In this document: in pieces, positions 7,011 to 15,080 of the stretch | Numbering within the stretch: position 1 is the stretch's first letter | How the letters are laid out: each line of letters opens with the position of its first letter | From: Halomonas sp. UBA3074 | GTDB lineage: Bacteria; Pseudomonadota; Gammaproteobacteria; Pseudomonadales; Halomonadaceae | Direction of reading: 5' to 3' | Length of the DNA stretch: 22,688 bases | NCBI RefSeq assembly: GCF_002366715.1 | Contig: NZ_DFBS01000001.1 | Location: forward strand, 1-22,688 | Notes under the pieces: model-generated | The model's input: only the letters and a program-made list of their open reading frames with translations | What the model was told of the DNA's origin: nothing | Databases searched by the model: none | Translations under genes and position numbers: made by a program

Positions 7011-8180
7011 ATGTTGACACCAATGCAAGAAGAGATTGTTCAAGCCACTGCGCCTGTGGTGGCAGAACATCTAGACGTGATTACTCAACGCTTTTACCCG
7101 CTTATGTTTGAGCGCTACCCCCAGGTAAAGCCCCTATTTAATCAAACGCATCAGCAAAATGGCGGGCAACCCCGCGCACTGGCAGGGATGATTCTTGCCT
7201 ATGTGCAATTACGCCAGTCGCCGCAAAAAGCCAGAGAGACGTTAGAAATCGTGGTAAATAAGCACGTCGCCCTAGACATTCAGCCGGATCAATACCCCAT
7301 TGTGGGTGAGTGTTTGATGGCGGCGATTGGTGAAGTACTAGGTGATGCAGTAACACCGGAAGTCGCCGATGCCTGGAGTGCGCTCTATCAGGAGCTGGCT
7401 GACCTGCTAATAAGCCTGGAAAAGCAGCGCTACCAAGCTTTTGAGCAGGAGCCTGGCGGTTGGCGTGGTGCTCGACGTTTTCGTATTGCGAAAACCCACC
7501 AGGAAAGCCGCGTGATTCGCTCGTTCATTCTCGAACCTGAAGATGGTGGCCAAGTTGCCGCCCACCTCCCAGGGCAATATATCGGTGTCAAACTTACCAT
7601 CGGTGGCCAACCGGTTTACCGTCACTATAGCCTTTCGGATGTACCCAGCGGGCACTCCTATCGGCTCTCTATCAAACGGGAAGCTCACGGTGTAGCAAGC
7701 CGCTATTTTCATGATCAGCTTCGCGTAGGGGACACCATCGAATTGCTGCCGCCTGCGGGGGAGTTGATCTTATCAGGGAATAATGAGCCGTTGATGCTGA
7801 TTAGCGGAGGGGTCGGTCAAACACCCTTGCTGCCAATTGCCAAGCAGGCGCTTGAACAGGGGCGCAGTGTTACCTACCTACATGCCGCGCTGGATGCTGA
7901 GCATCACGCCTTTGCCGATGATTTAGCCGAGTTACGTAATGCATACCCCGCTCAGTTGAATACTGTCACCATCTACGAAAATGAGGCGGGCGGGAATCAT
8001 CAAGGACGTATTAACGGGAGCCTGCTAGCGGACTATTTGCCGGCCCAGGCTCGTTGCTATTTCGTAGGGCCACACGGTTTTATGGTGCTCATTAATCAAG
8101 AGCTGGAGCGTTTGGGTGTACCAGCTTCGAAGCGACACTTTGAGCACTTTGGCCCAGCCGAAGCGTTAAATGCGGCGTAA
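7011..8180 (+). CDS. hmp: flavohaemoglobin, nitric oxide dioxygenase
   Basis: A 389-residue cytosolic protein (E. coli Hmp is 396) that oxidises NO to nitrate with O2 and NADPH/NADH. Globin domain about 1-140: distal Tyr29 (RFYP), Gln53, proximal haem ligand His85 (NKHVALDIQPDQYPIVG) and Tyr95. FAD-binding domain about 152-258 with RHYSLSD (204-210); NAD(P)H-binding domain about 260-380 with GGVGQTPLLP (266-275) and a C-terminal FGP motif (HFEHFGP). GAGG lies 5 bases before the ATG. It is controlled by an NsrR box immediately upstream and by nsrR divergent to it. No anomaly is seen. Confidence 0.98.
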   Translation: MLTPMQEEIVQATAPVVAEHLDVITQRFYPLMFERYPQVKPLFNQTHQQNGGQPRALAGMILAYVQLRQSPQKARETLEIVVNKHVALDIQPDQYPIVGECLMAAIGEVLGDAVTPEVADAWSALYQELADLLISLEKQRYQAFEQEPGGWRGARRFRIAKTHQESRVIRSFILEPEDGGQVAAHLPGQYIGVKLTIGGQPVYRHYSLSDVPSGHSYRLSIKREAHGVASRYFHDQLRVGDTIELLPPAGELILSGNNEPLMLISGGVGQTPLLPIAKQALEQGRSVTYLHAALDAEHHAFADDLAELRNAYPAQLNTVTIYENEAGGNHQGRINGSLLADYLPAQARCYFVGPHGFMVLINQELERLGVPASKRHFEHFGPAEALNAA

Positions 8181-8221
8181 TTCGCAGGGTGCTGCTGAGC
8201 AGTGGCGATAGAGCAAGTAGG

Positions 8222-8248
8222 AGGGGGCTCAAACAAGCTGAGCTCCCT
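8222..8248. terminator. stem-loop between converging genes hmp and the Yip1-family gene
   Basis: Arms AGGGGGCTCA (8222-8231) and TGAGCTCCCT (8239-8248) pair at 9 of 10 positions around a 7-base loop. It sits between two convergent genes, the usual place for a bidirectional terminator. Neither side is followed by a clear T-run, so efficient intrinsic termination is uncertain. Confidence 0.45.
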
Positions 8249-8284
8249 AGTCGATATGCACTATCACTGTAAACCTATCCCCGC

Positions 8285-8851
8285 TCAATAAGCCCAAATA
8301 ACGGCTAACAGCACTCCCCACCCTAAAATGCCAGCCGACATAATGGTGTAGGTAGCGGAGATCGTGACGACGTCATGCTCTTTTCTTGTGCAGAGCGCTT
8401 GTAAGCCGTGGTAAATCAAACTGCAAGAGATGCCTAGTGCAAAGAGCGCCACTAGCGTATTAAAGAGCAGACTGGGCACCCCCAGCGCCAATGAAGATGC
8501 CCAGAGCGGCAAAGGAGCCAAAGCCGCCAGCAGGTAGGCATCTTGATAATTGATGGAGAGCTGCTCCGTGCCATTGACGACGGCGTGGATTACCCAGCCC
8601 ATGATGAAAAAGGTCAGTAGTTCAGCTAAAAAGAGAATAGTGGTGATGAACCGCCACTCGCGGTCAGCAAAGCCTGTCATGAAAGCATCGCCATAATGCG
8701 TGCCAGCAAAGTAGAGCATAACGGGGGGAAGCAGCGACATGGGTAACACCACACACCATGCCAGCAGTGGAATTGAGGGAGACTTTGCCTGAAGTTCTCG
8801 CCACCCTTCACGATAGCTGAAAGGCATCTTCATGTAGGCCATTACTTTCAT
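8285..8851 (-). CDS. Yip1-family inner-membrane protein
   Basis: A 188-residue protein with about five hydrophobic segments (roughly 28-50, 68-90, 102-122, 124-148, 165-187) after a short N-terminal amphipathic part (MPFSYREGWRELQAK). The layout and the N-terminal P..A/EGW pattern fit the Yip1/DUF1282 family, which includes E. coli YohC, a membrane protein of unknown function. GGAGG is 8 bases upstream of the first ATG, which supports this start over the later Met4 and Met7. It converges with hmp and diverges from the DUF488 gene. Its placement between hmp and nnrS suggests, but does not show, a role in NO or envelope stress. Confidence 0.7.
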   Translation of the reverse strand: MKVMAYMKMPFSYREGWRELQAKSPSIPLLAWCVVLPMSLLPPVMLYFAGTHYGDAFMTGFADREWRFITTILFLAELLTFFIMGWVIHAVVNGTEQLSINYQDAYLLAALAPLPLWASSLALGVPSLLFNTLVALFALGISCSLIYHGLQALCTRKEHDVVTISATYTIMSAGILGWGVLLAVIWAY

Positions 8852-8960
8852 CGTTAACCCCTCCAGTGAACATCGGCTAAACCGTTTTTTGCATCACATT
8901 GGATAGTATCTCTAGAGTAGCAGCAAATAGGGCATTGTCAGCGGATAGGGTGACAGAGCG

Positions 8961-9398
8961 ATGATTTATCACATAGAACTAAAGCGCGTATACGCCCCTA
9001 TCGATGAGCAGGATGGAGCTCGAATATTAGTCGACCGGTTGTGGCCACGCGGGAAATCGCACAGCTCCCTGGCACTGGATGAGTGGTGCAGGGTGGTGGC
9101 GCCATCAACCCAATTACGCCGTCACTACCATCAGCAACAAATTAACCAAGCAGTGTTTAACTCACGCTACCGTCATGAGCTGGTAAGAACACCCGATAAT
9201 TTGCTACCGCTAATGACGTATGCGCGCCAGGGGTGCCTGACGTTACTCACTGCCAGTCGCCACATAGAAAAGTCGCACCTTCCAGTGCTAAAGGAAGCGA
9301 CGCTGGCCGCGCTTGCAGAAGAGGACGCTAGTGATAGTGAACCCTCTTCTCCGCCTTGTTGGGCTCATATGCTACCCACCTCTCGACACGAGCGTTGA
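8961..9398 (+). CDS. DUF488 (YeaO-like) family protein
   Basis: A 145-residue soluble protein. The opening IELKRVYAPIDEQDGARILVDRLWPRG is split here as KRVY, then DGARILVDRLWPRG, the hallmark of DUF488/YeaO, followed by LALDEWCRVVAPSTQLRRHYH. The usual C-terminal core LTLLYAA(K/R)D is present in altered form as LTLLTASRHIEKSHLPVLKEA. The tail after about 120 (EEDASDSEPSSPPCW) is extra and looks disordered. The biochemical function of the family is unsettled. It stands alone on the plus strand, diverging from the Yip1 gene and converging with the sirB2-like gene, with only 4 bases between stop codons. The ribosome site is weak (AGGG). Confidence 0.8.
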   Translation: MIYHIELKRVYAPIDEQDGARILVDRLWPRGKSHSSLALDEWCRVVAPSTQLRRHYHQQQINQAVFNSRYRHELVRTPDNLLPLMTYARQGCLTLLTASRHIEKSHLPVLKEATLAALAEEDASDSEPSSPPCWAHMLPTSRHER

Positions 9399-9402
9399 TG
9401 CC

Positions 9403-9789
9403 TTAGCCTAGCCAGGAGAGTGGGGAACGCTCTACCGCAGCGCCGACTATATACGAGAACACCAAAACCGCGGCGACGGCAGCATAAGCACGAATTTTAG
9501 GCGTTTTACCACGCTTGATAGCGACAGTGCCGAGCAAAATATAAATCACAAGTGCAGTGATTTTGGCGCTCAGCCAGGGCGGTAGTGGCCAGAAGTTGAG
9601 TATAACAGCCAGTGTTACGCCGAACGTGAGCAATAGAGTATCAATCACGTGGGGTACGACTTTAACCCAACGCGCTTGCAGTAAAGGTGCTCCCGTAACC
9701 GACCAGAATGCCCTTAGAACAAAAAATACCAGACTTGCATAAGCCGCTGTGACATGCAGGTGTTTCAGTATTAAGTAGTGTTCAATCAC
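9403..9789 (-). CDS. SirB2-family inner-membrane protein
   Basis: A protein of about 128 residues with four hydrophobic segments and the N-terminal motif YLILKHLHVTAAYASLV typical of the SirB2 family (E. coli YchQ relatives), whose molecular role is unknown. The reading frame is open up to an ATG at 9861, but that stretch overlaps nnrS and is not family-like. GGGAGG lies 6 bases before a GTG at 9789 and directly abuts an ATG at 9795, so GTG is the preferred start; ATG 9795 would add only two residues. It follows nnrS on the same strand by about 49 bases and is probably co-transcribed with it. Confidence 0.75.
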   Translation of the reverse strand: MIEHYLILKHLHVTAAYASLVFFVLRAFWSVTGAPLLQARWVKVVPHVIDTLLLTFGVTLAVILNFWPLPPWLSAKITALVIYILLGTVAIKRGKTPKIRAYAAVAAVLVFSYIVGAAVERSPLSWLG

Positions 9790-9838
9790 CCTCATCCTCC
9801 CGTGCTGTTTGCTGCGCCAACAATTGAATGGGCAATAG

Positions 9839-11032
9839 TTAGCCGTCCTCGCCATCAACACGCGCGCTCAACAGTGGCACAGCGTAGTGCAATACAAACA
9901 CTAGATAGCTTAAGCACCAGGCGATAATGACAACGCTGTAAATCCAGTGGCTAGATTGAGGAAAGAGCATGAGCCATACCGAGCGTAGCAGCGCAGCGAT
10001 AAGTAGTACCGCTAACGCGATCCCAATCCCTGGCAGTGTGCGAATGGCGCGACCTGTGTGGCCTAGTGATACCCGTGACATCATTGCCAGCATCATCGTG
10101 CCCATGCTACCAATCGCAAGCGCGTGCAAAGCGGTTTCTACCCGTTGACCAGTGAAGATCTGCCACGCCCACATCGCAAGCCCGAGTGGAATAAATGCAT
10201 AGCTAAGGTGTAGCCCCCAGAGCAGTGGTTCTCTCCAGCTTTGCCACCCCTTCCAATAGCTTAAACGCCAAGCGTTGCTGATAGCCGCTACCACCATTAA
10301 CGCAGCCAGTAGCGTGTCATCGCGCAGACTGCTGACCATAATTATCACTTGAAGAAGTACGACTGCCGTTAAAGCACCCATACTGGCGATCTCAATCGAG
10401 CGTGTACGCTCAGGTTGAGGGATCCCCAGTTTGCGCGACGTAAAAAACGGTATGACGCGCCCCCCTAGCAGCACCATCACTAACGTGATGATCAATATCG
10501 CTAAGTGCCCCGCCTCCCGAATCAATAGCGCATTGCCGGTGATCACACCTACATGCATGGCGATATTCGTCAGCGCTAGCGCTAGCAGAACGGGAACAAA
10601 CATCAGGTTCCGCCACATTCGTACCGTGATGACCGGTTTTGCCATGGCTAGCGCCACTAACGGCAAAAACGCACCATCAATTAGTAACAACCACCAAGCG
10701 GGCAGGTGAGCAGCGTAAGCGAGGAGTAAGCGAGCGGTCAGCCATAGGCTTACGAGTGCTAATAGTGGCCAGCCAGAAAGGCCAGGGCGCCCTGTCCAAT
10801 TCTGAACCGCCGTGAGTAGAAATCCGGCAATAATGGCACTGCCAAACCCAAACAGCATTTCGTGCTGATGCCACCACAGCATGCCACCGTAGGGGGTGAG
10901 CCATAGATTGCCATGCCAAAACGCCAGCCAAACGAGCAGTGAGAGTAGGCTAAACAGTGCCCCCAATAGAAAGAAGGGTCGAAAGGCAAGGCGTATAAAA
11001 GCGAAGCGTTTAGGGTTGTGGCGTGCGGTCAT
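9839..11032 (-). CDS. nnrS: NnrS family membrane protein
   Basis: A 397-residue protein with about 12 hydrophobic segments. NnrS marks are visible: FRPFF (17-21), WWHQHEMLFGFG (53-64), FLLTAVQNWTGRP (71-83), GGRVIPFFT (190-198) and HALAIGSMGTMMLAMMSR followed by LGHTGR (303-328). The family is described as haem- and copper-containing in Rhodobacter, tied to NO metabolism, and protective against nitrosative stress in Vibrio cholerae. The conserved histidines 55, 57, 303 and 325 are candidate metal ligands (inference). The Shine-Dalgarno is weak (AGG). It diverges from narG; the FNR-like site at 11105-11118 stands about 40 bases before a start implied by TATGCT (11083-11078, minus strand), the right geometry for activation of nnrS. 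Confidence 0.95.
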   Translation of the reverse strand: MTARHNPKRFAFIRLAFRPFFLLGALFSLLSLLVWLAFWHGNLWLTPYGGMLWWHQHEMLFGFGSAIIAGFLLTAVQNWTGRPGLSGWPLLALVSLWLTARLLLAYAAHLPAWWLLLIDGAFLPLVALAMAKPVITVRMWRNLMFVPVLLALALTNIAMHVGVITGNALLIREAGHLAILIITLVMVLLGGRVIPFFTSRKLGIPQPERTRSIEIASMGALTAVVLLQVIIMVSSLRDDTLLAALMVVAAISNAWRLSYWKGWQSWREPLLWGLHLSYAFIPLGLAMWAWQIFTGQRVETALHALAIGSMGTMMLAMMSRVSLGHTGRAIRTLPGIGIALAVLLIAALLRSVWLMLFPQSSHWIYSVVIIAWCLSYLVFVLHYAVPLLSARVDGEDG

Positions 11033-11104
11033 GGTAAGCCTATTGGCGAAGTGCCGGAGCGTTGTTCAGGTTTAAAGAGCATACAAAACTTGTGTTTAGC
11101 ATCG

Positions 11105-11118
11105 ATGACGTAGATCAA
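11105..11118. promoter_or_regulatory. candidate FNR/ANR-type site between nnrS and narG
   Basis: ATGAC-GTAG-ATCAA compared with the FNR consensus TTGAT-N4-ATCAA: the right half is perfect, the left half matches at 3 of 5. A minus-strand TATGCT at 11083-11078 would place the site centre close to -41 for nnrS. For narG the site is about 180 bases before the ATG with no convincing -10 at the fitting distance, so its use by narG is less certain. Confidence 0.4.
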
Positions 11119-11173
11119 TGACAGCAAGCTATTTCAGCCCTCTATCCCCAGTGACTTTCCTGACTATCACCTA

Positions 11174-11201
11174 AGAGGTAGAGAGAGGCTATATAGGGGT
11201 A
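11174..11201. promoter_or_regulatory. candidate NarL heptamers upstream of narG
   Basis: Two heptamers read on the minus strand: TACCTCT (11174-11180) and TACCCCT (11195-11201), both full matches to TACYYMT. The region before the first heptamer gives only a poor 7-2-7 partner (TATCACC, 4 of 7). A TATATA element (11190-11195) between them could be a narG -10. The same two heptamer sequences occur before narK2. A 6-base stem with 4-base loop (TGCCTG, TCAG, CAGGCA; 11249-11264) follows in the narG leader. Confidence 0.4.
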
Positions 11202-11297
11202 ACCACGCAGTAATTGCCGCTTTAATCCCCCAGAATCGATCTCCAAGGTGCCTGTCAGCAGGCAATCGCTGTATTTTGAAAAGCCTGGAGATTGTCC

Positions 11298-14200
11298 ATG
11301 AGTCATTTCATTGACCGGCTGAATTTTTTCCGCAAAGCGCGAGAGCCTTTTGCCAATGAGCACGGCGAACTGCGCAGCGAGTCGCGCGATTGGGAAGATA
11401 GTTATCGTGCCCGCTGGCAGCACGATAAAGTGGTGCGCTCTACCCATGGCGTAAACTGTACCGGCTCCTGTAGCTGGAAGATCTACGTTAAGAACGGCTT
11501 GGTCACCTGGGAAACCCAGCAAACTGACTACCCACGCACTCGGCCTGATCTGCCTAACCATGAACCGCGTGGCTGTCCACGCGGTGCCAGCTACTCCTGG
11601 TATCTGTACAGCGCCAATCGCCTGAAGTATCCATTGATCCGAAAGCCGCTGCTGGCGCTATGGCGCGAAGCGCTTAAGGCCCATCCCGACCCAGTCGATG
11701 CCTGGGCGTCTATTGTCGAAGACCCCGCCAAGACCAAACAGTACAAGCGTGCTCGCGGCATGGGCGGCTTCGTTCGCGGTGACTGGGAAGAGCTCAACGA
11801 GCTGGTCGCTGCCTCTAACGTTTACACCGTCAAGCAGTACGGCCCCGACCGCATCATTGGCTTCTCTCCGATTCCCGCCATGTCGATGGTCAGTTACGCA
11901 GCAGGCAGCCGCTACCTGTCGTTGATTGGTGGCGTCTGCATGAGCTTCTACGACTGGTACTGCGACCTGCCGCCGGCCTCACCGATGACCTGGGGCGAGC
12001 AGACCGACGTGCCCGAGTCCGCAGACTGGTACAACTCCGGCTACATTATCGCCTGGGGCTCCAACGTACCCCAGACGCGTACCCCAGATGCCCACTTCTT
12101 TACCGAAGTGCGCTACAAGGGCACCAAGACGGTTTCGATTACCCCGGATTACGCCGAAGTCTCCAAGCTGACCGACGAGTGGCTGTCCGCCAAGCAGGGC
12201 ACCGATGCCGCACTGGCGATGGCCATGGGGCACGTGATTCTCAAAGAATTCCACCTCGACAAGCCTAGTGCTTACTTCACCGACTATGTGCGCCGCTATA
12301 CCGACATGCCGTTCTTGGTTGAATTAGAGGTACGTGAGGGCGGAAGCTTTGTGCCGGGCCGCCAATTGCGGGCTAGCGACTTTGATGCTGCCCTGGGCCA
12401 GGAAAACAATCCTGAGTGGAAAACCATTGCATGGGACGAAACTCGAGACCAGTTGGTGGTGCCGCGTGGTTCGATCGGTTTCCGTTGGGGCGAAACCGGC
12501 GATGAAGTGGGCAAGTGGAACCTGGAATCGCTGGATGCCGAGGGCACCGAGATCAAGCCACTACTCACTTTGGCTGAACACTACGATAGTGTGGCGCGCG
12601 TGGCATTTCCGTACTTCGGAGGTATTGAGCACGAACACTTTAAGCACGTGAAAGGTGCCGGTGTAGGTGCCGCTGATGACCTGCTGTTCCACAACCTGCC
12701 CGCCAAACGACTGAAACGAGTTGATGGCAGTGAAATGCTGGCTGTCACTGTTTTCGACCTGATGTGTGCCAACTACGGTATCGATCGCGGTTTCATTGGA
12801 GAGGGTGAAGATGATGGCGCGACAGCGTATAGCCAGATTCGCCCCTATACCCCGGCGTGGCAGGAGAAAATCACCGGCGTCTCGGCAGAGCAGTGCACCC
12901 GTATTGCCCGGGAGTTCGCTGACAATGCCAATAAAACCAACGGGCGTAGCATGATCATCGTTGGTGCCGGTATGAACCACTGGTACCACATGGACATGAA
13001 CTACCGCGGTCTGATCAACATGCTGGTCATGTGCGGTTGTATCGGTCAGAGCGGTGGTGGCTGGGCGCATTATGTTGGCCAGGAAAAACTCCGTCCGCAG
13101 ACTGGCTGGACGCCGCTGGCCTTCGGCCTTGACTGGCACCGCCCGCCGCGCCATATGAACTCTACCTCGTTCTTTTATAACCACTCCTCCCAGTGGCGTT
13201 ACGAGAAGCTCGAAATCAAGGAGATCCTCTCACCGTTGGCTAAGGCCGAGGATTACCCCGGCAGCCTGATCGACTTTAACGTGCGCGCCGAGCGTATGGG
13301 CTGGTTGCCGTCAGCACCTCAACTGGATACTAATCCGCTGCGCCTGGCGAAAAAAGCCGCAGCCGCGGGCATGTCGACTTCCGACTATGCGGTTCAGCAA
13401 CTCAAGAGCGGTGAACTGCGCTTTGCCGCGGAAGACCCGGATGCGCCAGAGAACTTCCCACGCAATATGTTCATCTGGCGCTCCAACCTGTTGGGCAGCT
13501 CCGGTAAGGGCCATGAGTACATGCTCAAGTACCTGCTGGGTACCCGCCACGGTATTCAGGGCAAAGACCTGGGCGACTTCGGCGGCCAGAAGCCCGAGGA
13601 GGTCGTGTGGCATGACGAGGCACCGGAAGGCAAGCTCGACCTGCTGGTGACGCTGGACTTCCGCATGTCCACCACCTGCCTCTACTCGGATATCGTGCTG
13701 CCTACGGCCACTTGGTATGAGAAGGACGATCTCAATACCTCCGACATGCACCCTTTTATTCACCCGTTGACCGCGGCGACCGACCCGGCATGGGAGTCGC
13801 GCAGCGACTGGGATATTTACAAGGGCATCGCCAAGGCATTTTCCCAGGTATGCGTGGGGCATCTGGGTGAAGAGACTGATCTGGTCACTTTGCCTATGCA
13901 GCACGATTCGCCTGGGGAGTTGGCTCAACCGGCGGTGATGGATTGGAAAAAGGGCGAATGCGCGCCGATTCCCGGCAAGACCATGCCATCGCTGATCGAG
14001 GTCAAGCGCAACTATCCAGAGACCTATGAGCGTTTCACTTCCGTTGGGCCGCTGCTGGAAAGCATCGGTAACGGCGGCAAGGGCATCGCCTGGAATACCG
14101 ATGCTGAAGTTGAGCTGCTAGGTAAGCTTAACCACCGCAAACTGGATGGCCCACATAAAGGACGTCCACTGATTGACAGCGCTATCGATGCCGCCGAGAT

Positions 14201-15080
14201 GATTCTGACCCTGGCACCGGAAACCAACGGCCAAGTGGCGGTAAAAGCGTGGGAAGCGCTCTCCAAAATTACCGGGCGTGATCATACTCACCTGGCGAGA
14301 CCCAAGCATGAAGAGAAAATTCGCTTTCGCGATGTCGTCGCCCAGCCGCGCAAGATTATCTCCAGCCCGACCTGGTCCGGCCTCGAAGATGAGCACGTCT
14401 CTTATAACGCCGGTTACACCAACGTTCACGAGCTGATTCCCTGGCGCACCGTGAGTGGTCGCCAGCAGTTCTATCAGGATCACGCCTGGATGCGCGCTTT
14501 CGGCGAAAGCCTGCTGGTCTATCGCCCGCCCATTGATACCAAGGCGGCCAAAGGCTTCCGGCTTCCCGCCGACAACGGCTTCAAGAGCAAGGCGCTGAAC
14601 TTCCTCACACCGCACCAGAAGTGGGGTATCCACTCTACTTACTCGGACAACCTGCTGATGCTGACCCTCAACCGAGGCGGCCCGGTGGTGTGGCTCTCCG
14701 AGGCGGACGCGGAGGAGATCGATATCGAGGACAACGACTGGATCGAGGTCTACAACGCCAACGGCTCGATTGCCGCGCGAGCGGTAGTCAGTCAGCGGGT
14801 CAAGGCGGGCATGGTAATGATGTACCACGCCCAAGAGCGCAACGTTAACGTGCCCGGTTCTGAAATAACCGGCACCCGGGGCGGTATCCACAACTCTGTC
14901 ACCCGTGTCTGCCCCAAGCCCACTCACATGATCGGCGGCTACGCGCAGCTTTCGTACAGTTTCAATTATTACGGAACGGTCGGCTCCAATCGCGACGAGT
15001 TCGTGCTGGTACGCAAGATGAAACACGTTGACTGGCTGGATGGTGAAGGCAGTGACAGCGTTCAGGAGGCCGTGAAATGA
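11298..15080 (+). CDS. narG: respiratory nitrate reductase alpha subunit NarG
   Basis: A 1260-residue catalytic subunit (E. coli 1247) that reduces nitrate to nitrite on the cytoplasmic face using bis-molybdopterin guanine dinucleotide. FS0 cluster ligands His50, Cys54, Cys58 and Cys93 (HGVNCTGSCSW, RGCPRG) fall at exactly the E. coli positions when the ATG at 11298 is used. GGAG ends 7 bases before that ATG; the TTG six bases earlier is too close to it. The molybdenum ligand is Asp223 in WYCDLPPASP. Other core stretches are ESADWYNSGYIIAWGSNVPQ (starting about 240) and the C-terminal cofactor-binding region with GTRGGIHNSVTRVCPKP. There is no twin-arginine signal, as expected for the cytoplasmic form. 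It is first of a nine-gene run and overlaps narH by 4 bases (ATGA). Confidence 0.99.
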   Translation: MSHFIDRLNFFRKAREPFANEHGELRSESRDWEDSYRARWQHDKVVRSTHGVNCTGSCSWKIYVKNGLVTWETQQTDYPRTRPDLPNHEPRGCPRGASYSWYLYSANRLKYPLIRKPLLALWREALKAHPDPVDAWASIVEDPAKTKQYKRARGMGGFVRGDWEELNELVAASNVYTVKQYGPDRIIGFSPIPAMSMVSYAAGSRYLSLIGGVCMSFYDWYCDLPPASPMTWGEQTDVPESADWYNSGYIIAWGSNVPQTRTPDAHFFTEVRYKGTKTVSITPDYAEVSKLTDEWLSAKQGTDAALAMAMGHVILKEFHLDKPSAYFTDYVRRYTDMPFLVELEVREGGSFVPGRQLRASDFDAALGQENNPEWKTIAWDETRDQLVVPRGSIGFRWGETGDEVGKWNLESLDAEGTEIKPLLTLAEHYDSVARVAFPYFGGIEHEHFKHVKGAGVGAADDLLFHNLPAKRLKRVDGSEMLAVTVFDLMCANYGIDRGFIGEGEDDGATAYSQIRPYTPAWQEKITGVSAEQCTRIAREFADNANKTNGRSMIIVGAGMNHWYHMDMNYRGLINMLVMCGCIGQSGGGWAHYVGQEKLRPQTGWTPLAFGLDWHRPPRHMNSTSFFYNHSSQWRYEKLEIKEILSPLAKAEDYPGSLIDFNVRAERMGWLPSAPQLDTNPLRLAKKAAAAGMSTSDYAVQQLKSGELRFAAEDPDAPENFPRNMFIWRSNLLGSSGKGHEYMLKYLLGTRHGIQGKDLGDFGGQKPEEVVWHDEAPEGKLDLLVTLDFRMSTTCLYSDIVLPTATWYEKDDLNTSDMHPFIHPLTAATDPAWESRSDWDIYKGIAKAFSQVCVGHLGEETDLVTLPMQHDSPGELAQPAVMDWKKGECAPIPGKTMPSLIEVKRNYPETYERFTSVGPLLESIGNGGKGIAWNTDAEVELLGKLNHRKLDGPHKGRPLIDSAIDAAEMILTLAPETNGQVAVKAWEALSKITGRDHTHLARPKHEEKIRFRDVVAQPRKIISSPTWSGLEDEHVSYNAGYTNVHELIPWRTVSGRQQFYQDHAWMRAFGESLLVYRPPIDTKAAKGFRLPADNGFKSKALNFLTPHQKWGIHSTYSDNLLMLTLNRGGPVVWLSEADAEEIDIEDNDWIEVYNANGSIAARAVVSQRVKAGMVMMYHAQERNVNVPGSEITGTRGGIHNSVTRVCPKPTHMIGGYAQLSYSFNYYGTVGSNRDEFVLVRKMKHVDWLDGEGSDSVQEAVK

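Noticed and set aside
11165..11180. Full 7-2-7 NarL pair upstream of narG
   Set aside because: Only the second heptamer fits; the first (TATCACC) matches 4 of 7, so I count single heptamers only.
11292..11297. TTG as narG start
   Set aside because: Only one base separates it from GGAG; the ATG at 11298 has proper spacing and puts the FS0 ligands at the E. coli positions.
11142..11561. 139-codon minus-strand frame across the narG start
   Set aside because: It covers the narG regulatory region and conserved cluster-binding codons; no ribosome site or motif supports it.
12561..13184. 207-codon minus-strand frame inside narG
   Set aside because: Shadow ORF opposite conserved narG codons, no family likeness.
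14118..15026. 302-codon minus-strand frame inside narG
   Set aside because: It is a shadow of the GC-rich narG coding sequence with no recognisable motif; the plus frame is unquestionably narG.
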